From a virus: DNA of 22,225 bases. Numbering within the stretch: the stretch's first letter is position 1; every line of letters begins with the position of its first letter. The translations under genes were made by a program, and so were the position numbers. The DNA lies in the IMG/VR virus record IMGVR_UViG_3300044958_000491, positions 1-22,225 of that record, one strand, 5' to 3'. This document shows, piece after piece, positions 9,423 through 17,781 of the stretch. The notes under the pieces are model-generated. The model saw only the letters and a list, made by a program, of their open reading frames with translations. It was not told the origin of the DNA and searched no databases.

Positions 9423-10226
9423 TTTAGTCTCCTTTATTGATGAAACAGTAATAAATTTACTTTTACATTCACTAAAACTTTGACTATCATTTAAAATGAT
9501 ACTTCGAGGATTAGCAGGTTTAGAAACCAAGCCCTTGCCAGAGAAAGATATATTTCTTAATAATCTACCCACTTCATAACCCTCATACTTTCCTGTTCCT
9601 CCGTAAGCGCGAAGATGCTTCGACAAAAACGCAGAAGCCTCTTCTCTCGCAACAACTTTGGTCTCACCTTGAGAATTTCTCAAAGCGTAATCAAAATTTG
9701 GGAACAAACATTCCATGGATACGAACCATCGGTTTCCTTCCTCAATCTCTTCTATAATATTAGCCATACGTACTTGGAGATCCATGTCACTCCAAGACTT
9801 ATAGAGCACGGCGTTTGTGATAATATTAAAGTCCTCAGGAGAACCGGCTTGACTCCAGTCAACAGTTCCATCTAAAGACTTACCACCAAAATCAACCACA
9901 TAGTTTCCTGTAATGTGACCAATAATGTCTTTTTCGTCGTGCATGTAATTAAATTGTTTGTCTTCGGGAGTTGAGCGTGCTGACCACATTTCTTGGGGGT
10001 CAAAAACATCATCGTTTTTATTCCAGCCGCTACTCACGAGAACAGAACTAAGGTAATAAAGATCAAATTGCTTATCTTCTTTATCGGTAAGGCCTGCATG
10101 AGATAAGGCTATAGCCTTTTCTTCATCGGTTATTTCCAGATCTATAGGAGAACAATACGCAATCGTACAGTTATTTTCTACTAGATCTTGGATACCGTCT
10201 TTTATTTCTTGTGCATATGCTTTCAT
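8721..10226 (-). CDS. Prohead protease fused to scaffold domain
   Basis: This is a 501-residue two-part protein. Residues 1-250 look like a phage prohead serine protease of the herpesvirus-assemblin fold. YMHDEKDIIGHI supplies a candidate catalytic His96 and the family's IG motif, and RWFVSMECLF supplies candidate Ser170. Residues 269-501 are a long, highly charged coiled coil (heptads rich in Glu, Ala, Leu), then an acidic Lys/Asp/Glu tract with KDKDKKDEDKDEDKK, ending in a short basic tail. This is the composition of an internal scaffold core. Such proteases cleave the scaffold and capsid N-termini during maturation. GAGGAG lies 7-8 bases before the ATG. A second start inside the gene (9422) would give the scaffold alone. 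Confidence 0.75.
   Translation of the reverse strand: MKAYAQEIKDGIQDLVENNCTIAYCSPIDLEITDEEKAIALSHAGLTDKEDKQFDLYYLSSVLVSSGWNKNDDVFDPQEMWSARSTPEDKQFNYMHDEKDIIGHITGNYVVDFGGKSLDGTVDWSQAGSPEDFNIITNAVLYKSWSDMDLQVRMANIIEEIEEGNRWFVSMECLFPNFDYALRNSQGETKVVAREEASAFLSKHLRAYGGTGKYEGYEVGRLLRNISFSGKGLVSKPANPRSIILNDSQSFSECKSKFITVSSIKETKMSDVLQKQLDELKAELAEARLTNETMKQEMETQKTEAIESQLQTFEETISAKDEAAASLESQVTEALTRVEELEVSLASAEAAKEEAIAKVAEIEKAAALEKRIAALTEAGLEGEELDEAIAKFEDLDQETFEFIVAKMPPWLNKDKDKKDEDKDEDKKDAPAMMKKKRAEVELLEEEVDESEASAEDLEEVEVEENIAMAEAIDEDDPSVELRSTASDWFGSLLKSTANLKK
9428..9435 (-). promoter_or_regulatory. Internal ribosome binding site for the scaffold
   Basis: The minus strand reads AAAGGAGA, five bases before the ATG at 9422. 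In the long frame these bases encode the linker IKET, which joins the protease and coiled-coil domains. Confidence 0.65.
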
Positions 10227-10252
10227 GTGAATCTCCTCAAGAGGTAATACAC

Positions 10253-10277
10253 AAAAAATACAGTTTGACTATTTTTT
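10253..10277. repeat. A/T inverted repeat at the portal/protease junction
   Basis: AAAAAATA (10253-10260) and TATTTTTT (10270-10277) form an 8-bp perfect inverted repeat around a 9-base loop, touching the portal stop codon. It could act as a weak or partial terminator in either direction, but the stem has no G/C pairs. Confidence 0.35.
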
Positions 10278-12379
10278 TAGCTAAAACTAGCAAAAGTAGA
10301 GGCGTATATATAACGCATTTCATCAACACTAGGTTTTCTGTTCTGTGTTTGTGAAAAGTCGGCAATAGAGATTTCTATCTCGCTCTTAAAATCATCTGAT
10401 GGTTTTGTATCAGAATCAATGATAGCCTTTATTACATCCGCATCAATATCCATATATGGCTTGACGCCGGTTAAGATACAGAGCTTGAGATATTCTAGCT
10501 GGTCAAACTCTGATTTTGTTAAGCTTCGGGCGTTCTTCTTTTTGAAGTGCGCTAGAGCCATAGGCATAACTAACTCAGAAATATCTTTCTGCGCTTCATA
10601 AGCCCATAGCGTGGTAGACACATCGCCCTTACTACGAGGTAGAACTCGCTTTTCTTTTCTCTTCTGTTGGTCTCTAGAGTTATTAGGTCTGCCACCCTTT
10701 GGGTCGGGAGATGCAGGATTTGTGTCCTTTACTACTGGTTTCGGGGCATCATCAACCTCTATTTTATTTATCTGGTCAATTTCAGATGTGGGAAGACCTA
10801 AATTCTCAAGATATATGTCATTATCCAAAACGTCTTTGGTAAGCGCAATCTTGGCGATGTCTTCTTTGTGTTGTGGATTATGGTATGGTCCCGCCTTCTT
10901 GGGTGCAAGTGCATCCTTAACTCTAGCCCTCTCTTCTCTACGTACTCTAATTTTCTCGATGGCTGGTAACTCTCTAAATCTTTCAAGAAGTGTTTCGTGA
11001 GATATAATGTCTCTATCTGCTAACTGAACCAGTAATTGTTTCTGTGCTGCTTCGTCTGATAATATAATTGAGTCGAAGTGAAGCTCTGCGGGGAATCTAA
11101 AACCCATAGCTTTCTGGACAAGTTTAATTTCATGCTGCCAAAAACCCTTTAGTATCTCTCGCCCATATTCTAGTCTTTCTACCAAGGTTTTTAGACTGAC
11201 AAAGTTATTAGTATATCCACCACCAGATGCCGCGCCGGTTAAGGTTGGGGGGATTCCAAGACCCGCATATACACTTGTCAATACTGGTTGGTATTTTTCT
11301 GAGCCTAAAAATTTATATACCTGTGTGCTACTTTCTTTAAAGTCAATCTCAGGACCCCACACTAAATCCATAGTTCCGCCGCCAACATTACTAGCAAGGA
11401 TATCTCTGAGCTTATTAATAGCTGCTTTGGTTGGTATAATCTTATGGTCTAAATCACCAATTCTCCACAATCTAACATTAGATATAGCACCGTCAAGAGC
11501 TGCTAGGTCTGCGAGCTTCATTTTTTCTAGCATAATAATGTCGTCAAGGATCGCATAAATCATTGGGTTTGCCCAAAGGTTCCAATCATCTTTTTTGTAA
11601 TGGAACATTCTAACTTTGTCTTTATCTAGAGGGATTTCTCTTTCACCCTGCGCAAACCTTTTCATCATCGAGGTAGGTAGGTTTGGTCGCTTTCCGCTAC
11701 CAGACATCATCAAAGAATTCATTGTTGTCTTTGACACCTTTAGTACATATTCAATATCTCCGGTAAACATCGACGCATCAACATTTTTAACATCGACAGC
11801 CAAAGGGTTGAGAAAATCATACTTCCAAGGAATCTCTCTCTTGGTAACATCTATATCTTCAATCTTCATGTCTGCGGCAGCAGTACTTCTCTTGAGTTCA
11901 GATTCTTTTTTCTTGCTTATTCTAGCGGTATTTCTCTTTACCGTAACGTTTCCGCATCTGTAAAGATAATTTAAGAATCTCTCTGATCTATCTAAGCCAC
12001 CAATTTGCTCGAACCATTTTCTATAGAATCTTTCAATTGTTTTATTTGGGTGAACAAGAGTGATCCCCTGAGACGCAAAGTCTCCCATCAAATCGATAAC
12101 ATTTCTGATAATGCCAACCTTATCATATGCCTGCATGCACATCTTTATAATACGCTTTTGTTTTGTTGGAACAGCCTCACCGGGACGAAAGGCAGTATAA
12201 CTACCCTTGTGGAAACTAGGACGAACTGAGCGAGAAGGTTCAATATCTAAGAACGTTCTATTGTCGTAAGCAAAGGACTTTTGTATTCCATCATAAGCAT
12301 GAACCGTATCGGCAGATGCTTCATAGGCCTTGCTACGCTCTTGGTCATTTCCCCATGTTAAATAAAGATCGTCTGGCAT
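10277..12379 (-). CDS. Portal protein
   Basis: This 700-residue protein is the probable dodecameric DNA gate at the capsid vertex. It follows the large terminase directly and precedes the protease-scaffold, as in most tailed phages. Visible features are a helical segment (about 75-110) with CMQAYDKVGIIRNVIDLM, a region with DKDKVRMFHYKKDDW, and a crown/clip-like stretch with VYAGLGIPPTLTG, GGGYTNNFVSLKTLVERLEY. The last reads like other phage portals. The C-terminal 180 residues are charged (KGGRPNNSRDQQKRKEKR) and longer than the core family, possibly an internal tail domain. AAGGA lies 10 bases before the ATG, in the loop of a small hairpin (12383-12401). Confidence 0.85.
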   Translation of the reverse strand: MPDDLYLTWGNDQERSKAYEASADTVHAYDGIQKSFAYDNRTFLDIEPSRSVRPSFHKGSYTAFRPGEAVPTKQKRIIKMCMQAYDKVGIIRNVIDLMGDFASQGITLVHPNKTIERFYRKWFEQIGGLDRSERFLNYLYRCGNVTVKRNTARISKKKESELKRSTAAADMKIEDIDVTKREIPWKYDFLNPLAVDVKNVDASMFTGDIEYVLKVSKTTMNSLMMSGSGKRPNLPTSMMKRFAQGEREIPLDKDKVRMFHYKKDDWNLWANPMIYAILDDIIMLEKMKLADLAALDGAISNVRLWRIGDLDHKIIPTKAAINKLRDILASNVGGGTMDLVWGPEIDFKESSTQVYKFLGSEKYQPVLTSVYAGLGIPPTLTGAASGGGYTNNFVSLKTLVERLEYGREILKGFWQHEIKLVQKAMGFRFPAELHFDSIILSDEAAQKQLLVQLADRDIISHETLLERFRELPAIEKIRVRREERARVKDALAPKKAGPYHNPQHKEDIAKIALTKDVLDNDIYLENLGLPTSEIDQINKIEVDDAPKPVVKDTNPASPDPKGGRPNNSRDQQKRKEKRVLPRSKGDVSTTLWAYEAQKDISELVMPMALAHFKKKNARSLTKSEFDQLEYLKLCILTGVKPYMDIDADVIKAIIDSDTKPSDDFKSEIEISIADFSQTQNRKPSVDEMRYIYASTFASFS

Positions 12380-12382
12380 TTG

Positions 12383-12401
12383 TATTGTTCCTTAAACAAT
12401 A
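12383..12401 (-). promoter_or_regulatory. RNA hairpin holding the portal SD in its loop
   Basis: The minus strand has TATTGTT, then TAAGG, then AACAATA: a perfect 7-bp stem with a 5-base loop that is the core of the portal ribosome binding site. The ATG is 3 bases after the stem. This geometry could allow translational control, by a protein or by melting. Confidence 0.5.
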
Positions 12402-12438
12402 GTATTGATAATTCTATTACATTTAGATATACACAGTA

Positions 12439-14439
12439 TTAATATATATCGCCCATATTTTCTGTAAACCATGCAGGGCCTTGATACAAGGGGCCGTCGT
12501 CCTTGTTGTTATCGTTCTTATCTGCCGACCTTTCGGCAAAACCACCATAATGATCATAAGTCCGTACTGTTCTCTCTACGAACATCTGTCTAGCAGACAT
12601 ATTGGCCATAATTAAAGAAGAGTAACGGTCTTTTCTTAGTCTTCTTTTCCTGCCTGCCGCTACCTTTACTTCAGGGGTATCCCACTTTTCTCTACCCAGT
12701 CCTGTTTGTGTCATTATGATCATAGATAGCTCATTCTTAAGCTCCTCTATCTCCATAACACAGTCCTCTAACGTATCATACACTCTTCCGTGTATTCCGT
12801 CATCTTCAGCAGAAAGACCGAGACTCACGGCGTCGAAGTCTGGAAACAAAACGAGCTTATCTTCAAAGTCTTTTCTGAGCCCATGATTAGCCTCTGCGAG
12901 CCAATCGTATTTTGCGAACTGACACATCCGCAATATGTGTAATCCGGGTTCGTCATCTGTGTCTTTGGGCTTATCGTAATCTATGACTGGCCATATCTTG
13001 ACCTCGCCCTCCTGAACCTTATCTTTGTCGTGCAGAGCTTCCATGACGGCTATACCACCACCCTGAGCATCAAGAGCTATTTCCACACAAGGGAATACCC
13101 TCATAAGGTTTCTAATCTTTCTAGCACAGTACGAATAAAAATCATCCTCCTCAACAAGATGAGACTTGAGCTTCTCTCTATGTTGGCTCCTGTTTGTGGT
13201 CCAGCAATGAACAATACGTCTATGGTCTTTGTTTACCTCTAATACAACAATGCTAAAATTATCAACTTCTGATGCAGGGTCAACGCCAAATATATACTGT
13301 TTGTTTGGATCTCCCTTTAGTTGTGATTCAAAATTAATATCCTCGCCGTTTATTTTTATACTGTTGTCTAGAGAAGCGATACATCCCTCAATTAAAGACC
13401 TTTTAAAGAAGCCCTGACTATCTGTAGTAAAACATGCCCCATACTCCATCTGGAATATACCGGAGTGAATTGTCGCTCTTGCTCTTGCTACCTGACCCTC
13501 ATCCATAAAGCCTGCGGGAATAGTTGTTACGGGCATACGAATTACAGAATATTCTTCCCAAGCAAAATCCTCTGGAGCATCATCTCCAAAGATCTCCCTG
13601 AGTTTAGCTTTATCGCCCTGACTATTTATGATATCCCTATACCTCTTCCAATATTCGGCAAAGTGATTGAAATCATAGTAAGCGGTACCGGACAAAATAA
13701 TCTGGTTTGATTTATCTTCAGCTAGTCCTGTCTCTTCTTCTTTATATTCTACCCCAAGCTCAATTGCCTTTTTCTGTCTGGCTTTGGCTTTAACTTTCTC
13801 TATAGGAGAAGACGCCACAGCAGCAAAACCAGCAACAACATTTTCAAAAATCTCTCGGGGAATAGACGCAAATTCATCTGCAATGATATCGTTCGCACGC
13901 TGACCACGAATCTTACTTCCATCGCCTAGAGGTAAACAGGTTATAGTACTATCTCCAATATGCATAACACATCGGTCAACGTCCCTTCTAGGACCACTAT
14001 TAGAGCCGCACAGATCCCTCAGGACGGGCGCGTTCTTCCAAATGGTGTCCATATACTCAAATAGAACTTTAGACTGCCTAAAGGCCGCACCGACGACAAT
14101 GATTTTTCGTCTAGGCATAAATAGAGCTCTTAGCAAGGGATACACAGAGAGTAGGAATGATTTACCCATACCACGACTACCGATAAGCATTGGGAATTTC
14201 TTGTTCCATACTTCTTGGAGTATGAGAGATTGAAAAGGAGATAGCTCAATATTAAGAACATACTTACAAACAAAAGAGAAGTACTCTGGTCTCATCATGA
14301 GCCATGCTGTTCTCTCCAGCATCCTTTCTGGGTCGCCATCATAAAAAAGAAAATCCATAGGGTTGAATAAATCTTCTTCTCTTAGATCTACGCCCAGCCA
14401 AGCATCCTCTATAGTCTTTATTATATTTTTTTCGCTCAT
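12439..14439 (-). CDS. terL: Terminase large subunit
   Basis: This 666-residue packaging motor has an N-terminal ATPase and a C-terminal nuclease. The Walker A-like motif is GSRGMGKS (87-94) and the Walker B motif is IIADE (185-189), followed by the region with the coupling motif. The nuclease domain has FGVDPAS with Asp387, and ALDAQGGG with Asp457, typical metal ligands of the RNase H-like fold. The ATG overlaps the ClpP-like gene stop by four bases (ATGA), with only weak SD, so coupling is likely. It hydrolyses ATP to drive genome into the prohead through the portal encoded next, and cuts concatemers. The C-terminal 110 residues are basic then Gly/Asp-rich. The identification is secure by motifs. 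Confidence 0.95.
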   Translation of the reverse strand: MSEKNIIKTIEDAWLGVDLREEDLFNPMDFLFYDGDPERMLERTAWLMMRPEYFSFVCKYVLNIELSPFQSLILQEVWNKKFPMLIGSRGMGKSFLLSVYPLLRALFMPRRKIIVVGAAFRQSKVLFEYMDTIWKNAPVLRDLCGSNSGPRRDVDRCVMHIGDSTITCLPLGDGSKIRGQRANDIIADEFASIPREIFENVVAGFAAVASSPIEKVKAKARQKKAIELGVEYKEEETGLAEDKSNQIILSGTAYYDFNHFAEYWKRYRDIINSQGDKAKLREIFGDDAPEDFAWEEYSVIRMPVTTIPAGFMDEGQVARARATIHSGIFQMEYGACFTTDSQGFFKRSLIEGCIASLDNSIKINGEDINFESQLKGDPNKQYIFGVDPASEVDNFSIVVLEVNKDHRRIVHCWTTNRSQHREKLKSHLVEEDDFYSYCARKIRNLMRVFPCVEIALDAQGGGIAVMEALHDKDKVQEGEVKIWPVIDYDKPKDTDDEPGLHILRMCQFAKYDWLAEANHGLRKDFEDKLVLFPDFDAVSLGLSAEDDGIHGRVYDTLEDCVMEIEELKNELSMIIMTQTGLGREKWDTPEVKVAAGRKRRLRKDRYSSLIMANMSARQMFVERTVRTYDHYGGFAERSADKNDNNKDDGPLYQGPAWFTENMGDIY

Positions 14440-15089
14440 AATTTCTTTAGGATGGCCCCGACAGAGCTACTCTGATTTTTGCCAATTAAAACATCAGCGA
14501 ACCCATACTCTACTGCCTGCTCTCCGCTGAGTATCCAGTCTTCTTTTACATTCAGTCTACGCTTAAGTATAGCTTTGATCTCTTCGGGTTTCTTACCCTT
14601 AAAAGCCGAGCCCTTCTTGCAGCACTTGGTATATATATCATACATTGCATTTTTACTACGTTTAAGAGCCTCTGCATTGGATATGAACTGTTTTGTCGTT
14701 CCGCTAAGCTCACAAGCCCCTTCGTGAATAACCCACTCACAATTGGCGTGTGTCGCCCTAACGCCTTTCCCAAATACAGCCTGTGGGATTATGCTACCCA
14801 TCGAAGATGCAGAGCCATAGCAAATAAACAAAAACTTGCACCTGCTGGTTATAATTGCGTCATAGATAGCTAACCCGGCGCTCTGATCTCCACCCACATT
14901 GTATTGGTGTATAATAACTGGGTCAGAACCTAAGGATTCAAGCATTACTAGGTTTTTGATAAATGTTACCGCGTCTTTAGAGGACAGACCATCATCATCT
15001 GCTGGAGAAAGGAATATTTCTCGCGTACTAGACAAAACCCCATAGTCATGCCAATTTGATAGCGCTGAATAATTAGTAGGTCTACTCAT
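14436..15089 (-). CDS. ClpP-like (S14) serine protease, Asp position changed
   Basis: This 217-residue protein has the ClpP fold motifs: YNVGGDQSAGLAIYDAI (oxyanion region), YGSASSMGSI with nucleophile Ser96, WVIHEGA with His122, and LSGEQAVEYGFAD near the C-terminus. Aligning the last motif by eye with bacterial ClpP places Asn180 where the catalytic Asp normally stands. ClpP-family proteins in phages often act in prohead maturation, but this window also has a separate prohead protease. Its role here is therefore open: head processing, a structural barrel, or host-directed proteolysis. It overlaps the ERCC4 nuclease gene by 8 bases and the terminase by 4. The family is secure; activity is not. 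Confidence 0.85.
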   Translation of the reverse strand: MSRPTNYSALSNWHDYGVLSSTREIFLSPADDDGLSSKDAVTFIKNLVMLESLGSDPVIIHQYNVGGDQSAGLAIYDAIITSRCKFLFICYGSASSMGSIIPQAVFGKGVRATHANCEWVIHEGACELSGTTKQFISNAEALKRSKNAMYDIYTKCCKKGSAFKGKKPEEIKAILKRRLNVKEDWILSGEQAVEYGFADVLIGKNQSSSVGAILKKL

Positions 15090-15600
15090 GAAACATCTCG
15101 TTTAATCTCTTAAAAATACTACTAGCGACATAAAATCCGTTCGTCTTATCTCCACAGAACAAAATATGAACTCCGTTCCATATCTGGTATTCCATAAGAG
15201 CTTTTAATAGATACTTCCCTGTAACTTTTCTCTCTGCTATTTTACTTTGCGTAAATTCAGGTCTTGCTTTCTTCATTTCCTCAGAAAAGATAGAATTCGG
15301 ATAATTAACTAAATCGTCCAAAGTAAACTCACAGATAATGAACTTAAAGGGAAACTCCCTCATTCTTTTCATCTCTTCTCCGAAAGCCTTTTTCTTTTTA
15401 CCTAAGTTGGTGGCTATTTCTTCCACGCTAAACTTTCGCTCCATACATACCATTTCTTCAAAGCCCTTGAGCGTGTAGTCGCCCGTCTTAAGCGTTTCGA
15501 CACGCATGCCGTCACATCGGTCGGATTTATTAAAAATCCAGCCACGCTGCTCTCTGGTGTCCTTAATGACCGTATAGTTGGGTATCTTCTTCTTAACCAT
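15082..15600 (-). CDS. ERCC4-type (XPF/Mus81 fold) nuclease
   Basis: This 172-residue protein carries the ERCC4 nuclease core: IKDTREQRGW (Asp14), TGDYTLKG (Asp41), VCMERK with Glu54-Arg55-Lys56. These match the GDX(n)ERKX3D type metal centre, although the residue three after ERK is not Asp (FSVEEI). Later LFCGDKTNGF fits the core's final strand. ERCC4-type phage nucleases are thought to cut branched or flap DNA. The position between HNH and terminase genes suggests it may trim branched concatemers before packaging, but this is inference. It overlaps the HNH gene by 8 bases, its start lying in the last HNH codons. GGGG 9 bases upstream is a weak SD. Confidence 0.82.
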   Translation of the reverse strand: MVKKKIPNYTVIKDTREQRGWIFNKSDRCDGMRVETLKTGDYTLKGFEEMVCMERKFSVEEIATNLGKKKKAFGEEMKRMREFPFKFIICEFTLDDLVNYPNSIFSEEMKKARPEFTQSKIAERKVTGKYLLKALMEYQIWNGVHILFCGDKTNGFYVASSIFKRLNEMFHE

Positions 15601-15859
15601 CTATTAACCCCAATAAATAATATTCGTAGTGTTCCTCTTTGCCTGTAACTTCTTTGTGGCAATTATAGCAAAGGGATATTCCGTTGCTTACTTCGTATCT
15701 TAACGAAGACGCACTAGCCCATTTTCTAATATGGTGTACGTACAACTTTTTGCGTCTGCCCTTAACGCCTTTGGATTTGCACATCTTGCAAGTAAACTTA
15801 TCTCTCTTCAGAACATCAGTCCTGAACTTCTTGTAACTTGGGTCTGAGTAGTTCCTCAT
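15593..15859 (-). CDS. Small HNH endonuclease
   Basis: This 88-residue stand-alone HNH domain has zinc Cys pairs C24-x2-C27 and C64-x2-C67, the catalytic YVHHI (His42-His43), Asn59 in VSNG and His68 after the second pair. This is the compact form that in HK97-like phages works with the terminase during cos cleavage, but also occurs in homing elements. Its location two genes from terL supports a packaging role. The start lies 44 bases inside the upstream dehydratase gene, preceded by TGGAGA at good spacing, so the overlap is probably real. Confidence 0.85.
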   Translation of the reverse strand: MRNYSDPSYKKFRTDVLKRDKFTCKMCKSKGVKGRRKKLYVHHIRKWASASSLRYEVSNGISLCYNCHKEVTGKEEHYEYYLLGLIDG

Positions 15860-16982
15860 CTAAATCTCCATCAATCATGTTGTGTACTAATTGTTCAAAC
15901 GAAATTTCAGGCTCCCATCCAAGTTGGTTCTTTGCTTTATCTGGAATACCTAATAGATAATCAACCTCTGCTGGTCTAAAGAACTCTGGATCAATAAATA
16001 CGAAATCTTCCCAGTTACTTATTCCAGCTCTCTCAAAAGCGATATCTAGGAAATCTCTAACGCTATGGGTCTTTCCTGTCGCCACAACATAGTCTTCGGG
16101 AATATCTTCTTGTAGCATAAGCCACATAGCCCGCACATAATCTTTCGCGTGACCCCAATCTCTCTGTGCGTCTAAATTTCCAAGTCTGAGCTTAGGAAAA
16201 CGGGGAGTTGCCATCGCCTCCATAAACTGTCGTTCTCTCGGCATACTAATATTTTCTTCCCCAATAGTGAATCTACAGCCATACGGTATTTCGGTGGAAT
16301 TATTTTTCTCCCAAGCTAAGAATCTAGCTATCCATTTAGTAATCTTCCTAGTTACGAAGTTTTCTCCTCGTCGCTCACTCTCATGATTAAACAATATACC
16401 ACAACACCCAAATATCTCATAACTATCTCTATAGTTTCTTACGAGGTGATGCGCGGCCAGTTTAGCGATGGCGTAAGGTGACTGAGGAATAAAAGGTGTG
16501 TTTTCATCTTGATATTTTATTGTAGAGCCAACCCCAAGGAGAGTATCCCCCACACTTGGTTCAGTTTCGGAGACTGAGTAATTTTTACCAAACATTTCAC
16601 TCGAAGACGCTTGATAAAACTTAATTTGTTCCCTTCTAGAACACGCTCTGATCGCTTCTAAGATGTTTAAACAGCCAGCACCAGTTACATCCCAAGTTAG
16701 TGTCGGTTGCTTAAATGAGGTACCTACGTGTGACTGAGCCGCAAGATTATATACTTCATCGGGCTCATGTTTATTAATAATGTCTGCAACACAAAATCCG
16801 TCGGTAATATCTCCCTCGACGAGTAAGAAGTTGCGATGCTTTAATTGCTCGCCGATTCTCTCCGTCGTATCCACACTACTACGTCTAGCGACTCCTACTA
16901 CCTTATATTTTTTAGAAAGTAGCAAGTCGGCTAAATAACTGCCGTCTTGGCCTGTCACTCCGAAAATGATTGCAGTCTTCAT
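15816..16982 (-). CDS. gmd: GDP-mannose 4,6-dehydratase
   Basis: This 388-residue extended short-chain dehydrogenase should convert GDP-mannose to GDP-4-keto-6-deoxymannose, the precursor of GDP-fucose, rhamnose and perosamine. The NAD(P)-binding GVTGQDGSYL (G8, G11, G14) starts the protein. NLAAQSHVG, SSSEMFG (Ser127 replaces the usual Thr; Glu129 kept), YAIAK (Tyr170, Lys174), ILFNHESERRGENFVTRKI, LGNLDAQRDWGHAKDYV and the FRPAEVDYLLG nucleotide site are all clear. Compared with E. coli Gmd it has about 20 extra residues before YxxxK and about 35 before LGNLD. AAAGGAGG precedes the ATG at the end of the upstream gene. Sugar metabolism amid packaging genes is unusual: it may alter host surface glycans or glycosylate virions. 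Confidence 0.93.
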   Translation of the reverse strand: MKTAIIFGVTGQDGSYLADLLLSKKYKVVGVARRSSVDTTERIGEQLKHRNFLLVEGDITDGFCVADIINKHEPDEVYNLAAQSHVGTSFKQPTLTWDVTGAGCLNILEAIRACSRREQIKFYQASSSEMFGKNYSVSETEPSVGDTLLGVGSTIKYQDENTPFIPQSPYAIAKLAAHHLVRNYRDSYEIFGCCGILFNHESERRGENFVTRKITKWIARFLAWEKNNSTEIPYGCRFTIGEENISMPRERQFMEAMATPRFPKLRLGNLDAQRDWGHAKDYVRAMWLMLQEDIPEDYVVATGKTHSVRDFLDIAFERAGISNWEDFVFIDPEFFRPAEVDYLLGIPDKAKNQLGWEPEISFEQLVHNMIDGDLDEELLRPKLQEVQD

Positions 16983-16983
16983 A

Positions 16984-17781
16984 TTATTTTCCTCCTTTAG
17001 TGGTTTCTGCGGACAGAAATGGTTGATCTATCTGTCCATCCTCAAATGTAATGTACTGTGATAAACGCTCTTTCTCAGCTTCGGTTGCCAATCGCATTTT
17101 TTCCATTTCCATTCCTATCTGACTTCTGAAAGTAGGATCTGATGATATCTGTTTCACCAGCGATGCAAACGTTAGCTTAGAGTCTTCGATTTGTTTAATA
17201 CGCTGCTCTCTCGTTCCCTTAAGATCCTTGAGCATTATTGCTTTGCGTGTCTGGAGATCTTTATAATCCTTAGATAGCGTCTCATGCGCCGCCCTAGCCA
17301 TAGATACTTGGCGCTCTAGTGACGAGATGTAGTCACGGTCTTGATCCGCAGTATCTTGTTCCTTCTCTACCTGAATTAGGAGCTGCGTCGCTTCGATGTC
17401 TGTCAGGTTTTCGTTTTGGCTCGTTAAGATGCGATTCATTAGAATTTCGAGCTTGATAGTATCCACGATTTGGATTTCTTCTGTGTGAAACACGTCGTCC
17501 TTAAACTGTGCCCACATCTTTTTAAAGTGGAACTGAAACAAGTCCAATTCTGACTCAGAGAACTGCTTTAATAGTTCGCTCCAGTAAGGCTTCTGTCTGA
17601 GTTCTCGATGAGCCTCGACTTCCTTTTTCTGTTTCGCTGAGAACCCTACATTATCTTCGATCCACGTAGTTATAGATGAAGCACTACGATCAAGATGATC
17701 GGCTATGGCCTCTGGAGAAAGAGCCTCGCAATTTTGCTCGATATATTGGGTCTCTTCTACTGAAAAACGCCCTCGCTTCAT
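16984..17781 (-). CDS. Probable small terminase subunit (HTH plus coiled coil)
   Basis: This 265-residue protein has an N-terminal helix-turn-helix (about 5-45, RGRFSVEETQYIEQN then LSPEAIADHLDRSASSITTW), followed by long helices and coiled coil (about 120-225, with DYISSLERQVSMARAAHETL). DNA-binding HTH plus oligomerising coiled coil, encoded upstream of terL, is the plan of terminase small subunits that recognise the packaging site. It is larger than typical TerS and separated from terL by four genes, so a regulator is the alternative. Its ATG overlaps the sigma-like gene stop by four bases (ATGA), and it ends two bases before gmd. Confidence 0.55.
   Translation of the reverse strand: MKRGRFSVEETQYIEQNCEALSPEAIADHLDRSASSITTWIEDNVGFSAKQKKEVEAHRELRQKPYWSELLKQFSESELDLFQFHFKKMWAQFKDDVFHTEEIQIVDTIKLEILMNRILTSQNENLTDIEATQLLIQVEKEQDTADQDRDYISSLERQVSMARAAHETLSKDYKDLQTRKAIMLKDLKGTREQRIKQIEDSKLTFASLVKQISSDPTFRSQIGMEMEKMRLATEAEKERLSQYITFEDGQIDQPFLSAETTKGGK

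Noticed and set aside
10611-11000. Plus-strand frame of 129 codons opposite the portal gene
   Set aside because: It is antisense to a well-supported portal gene and has Ser/Leu-rich composition typical of shadow frames, with no promoter.
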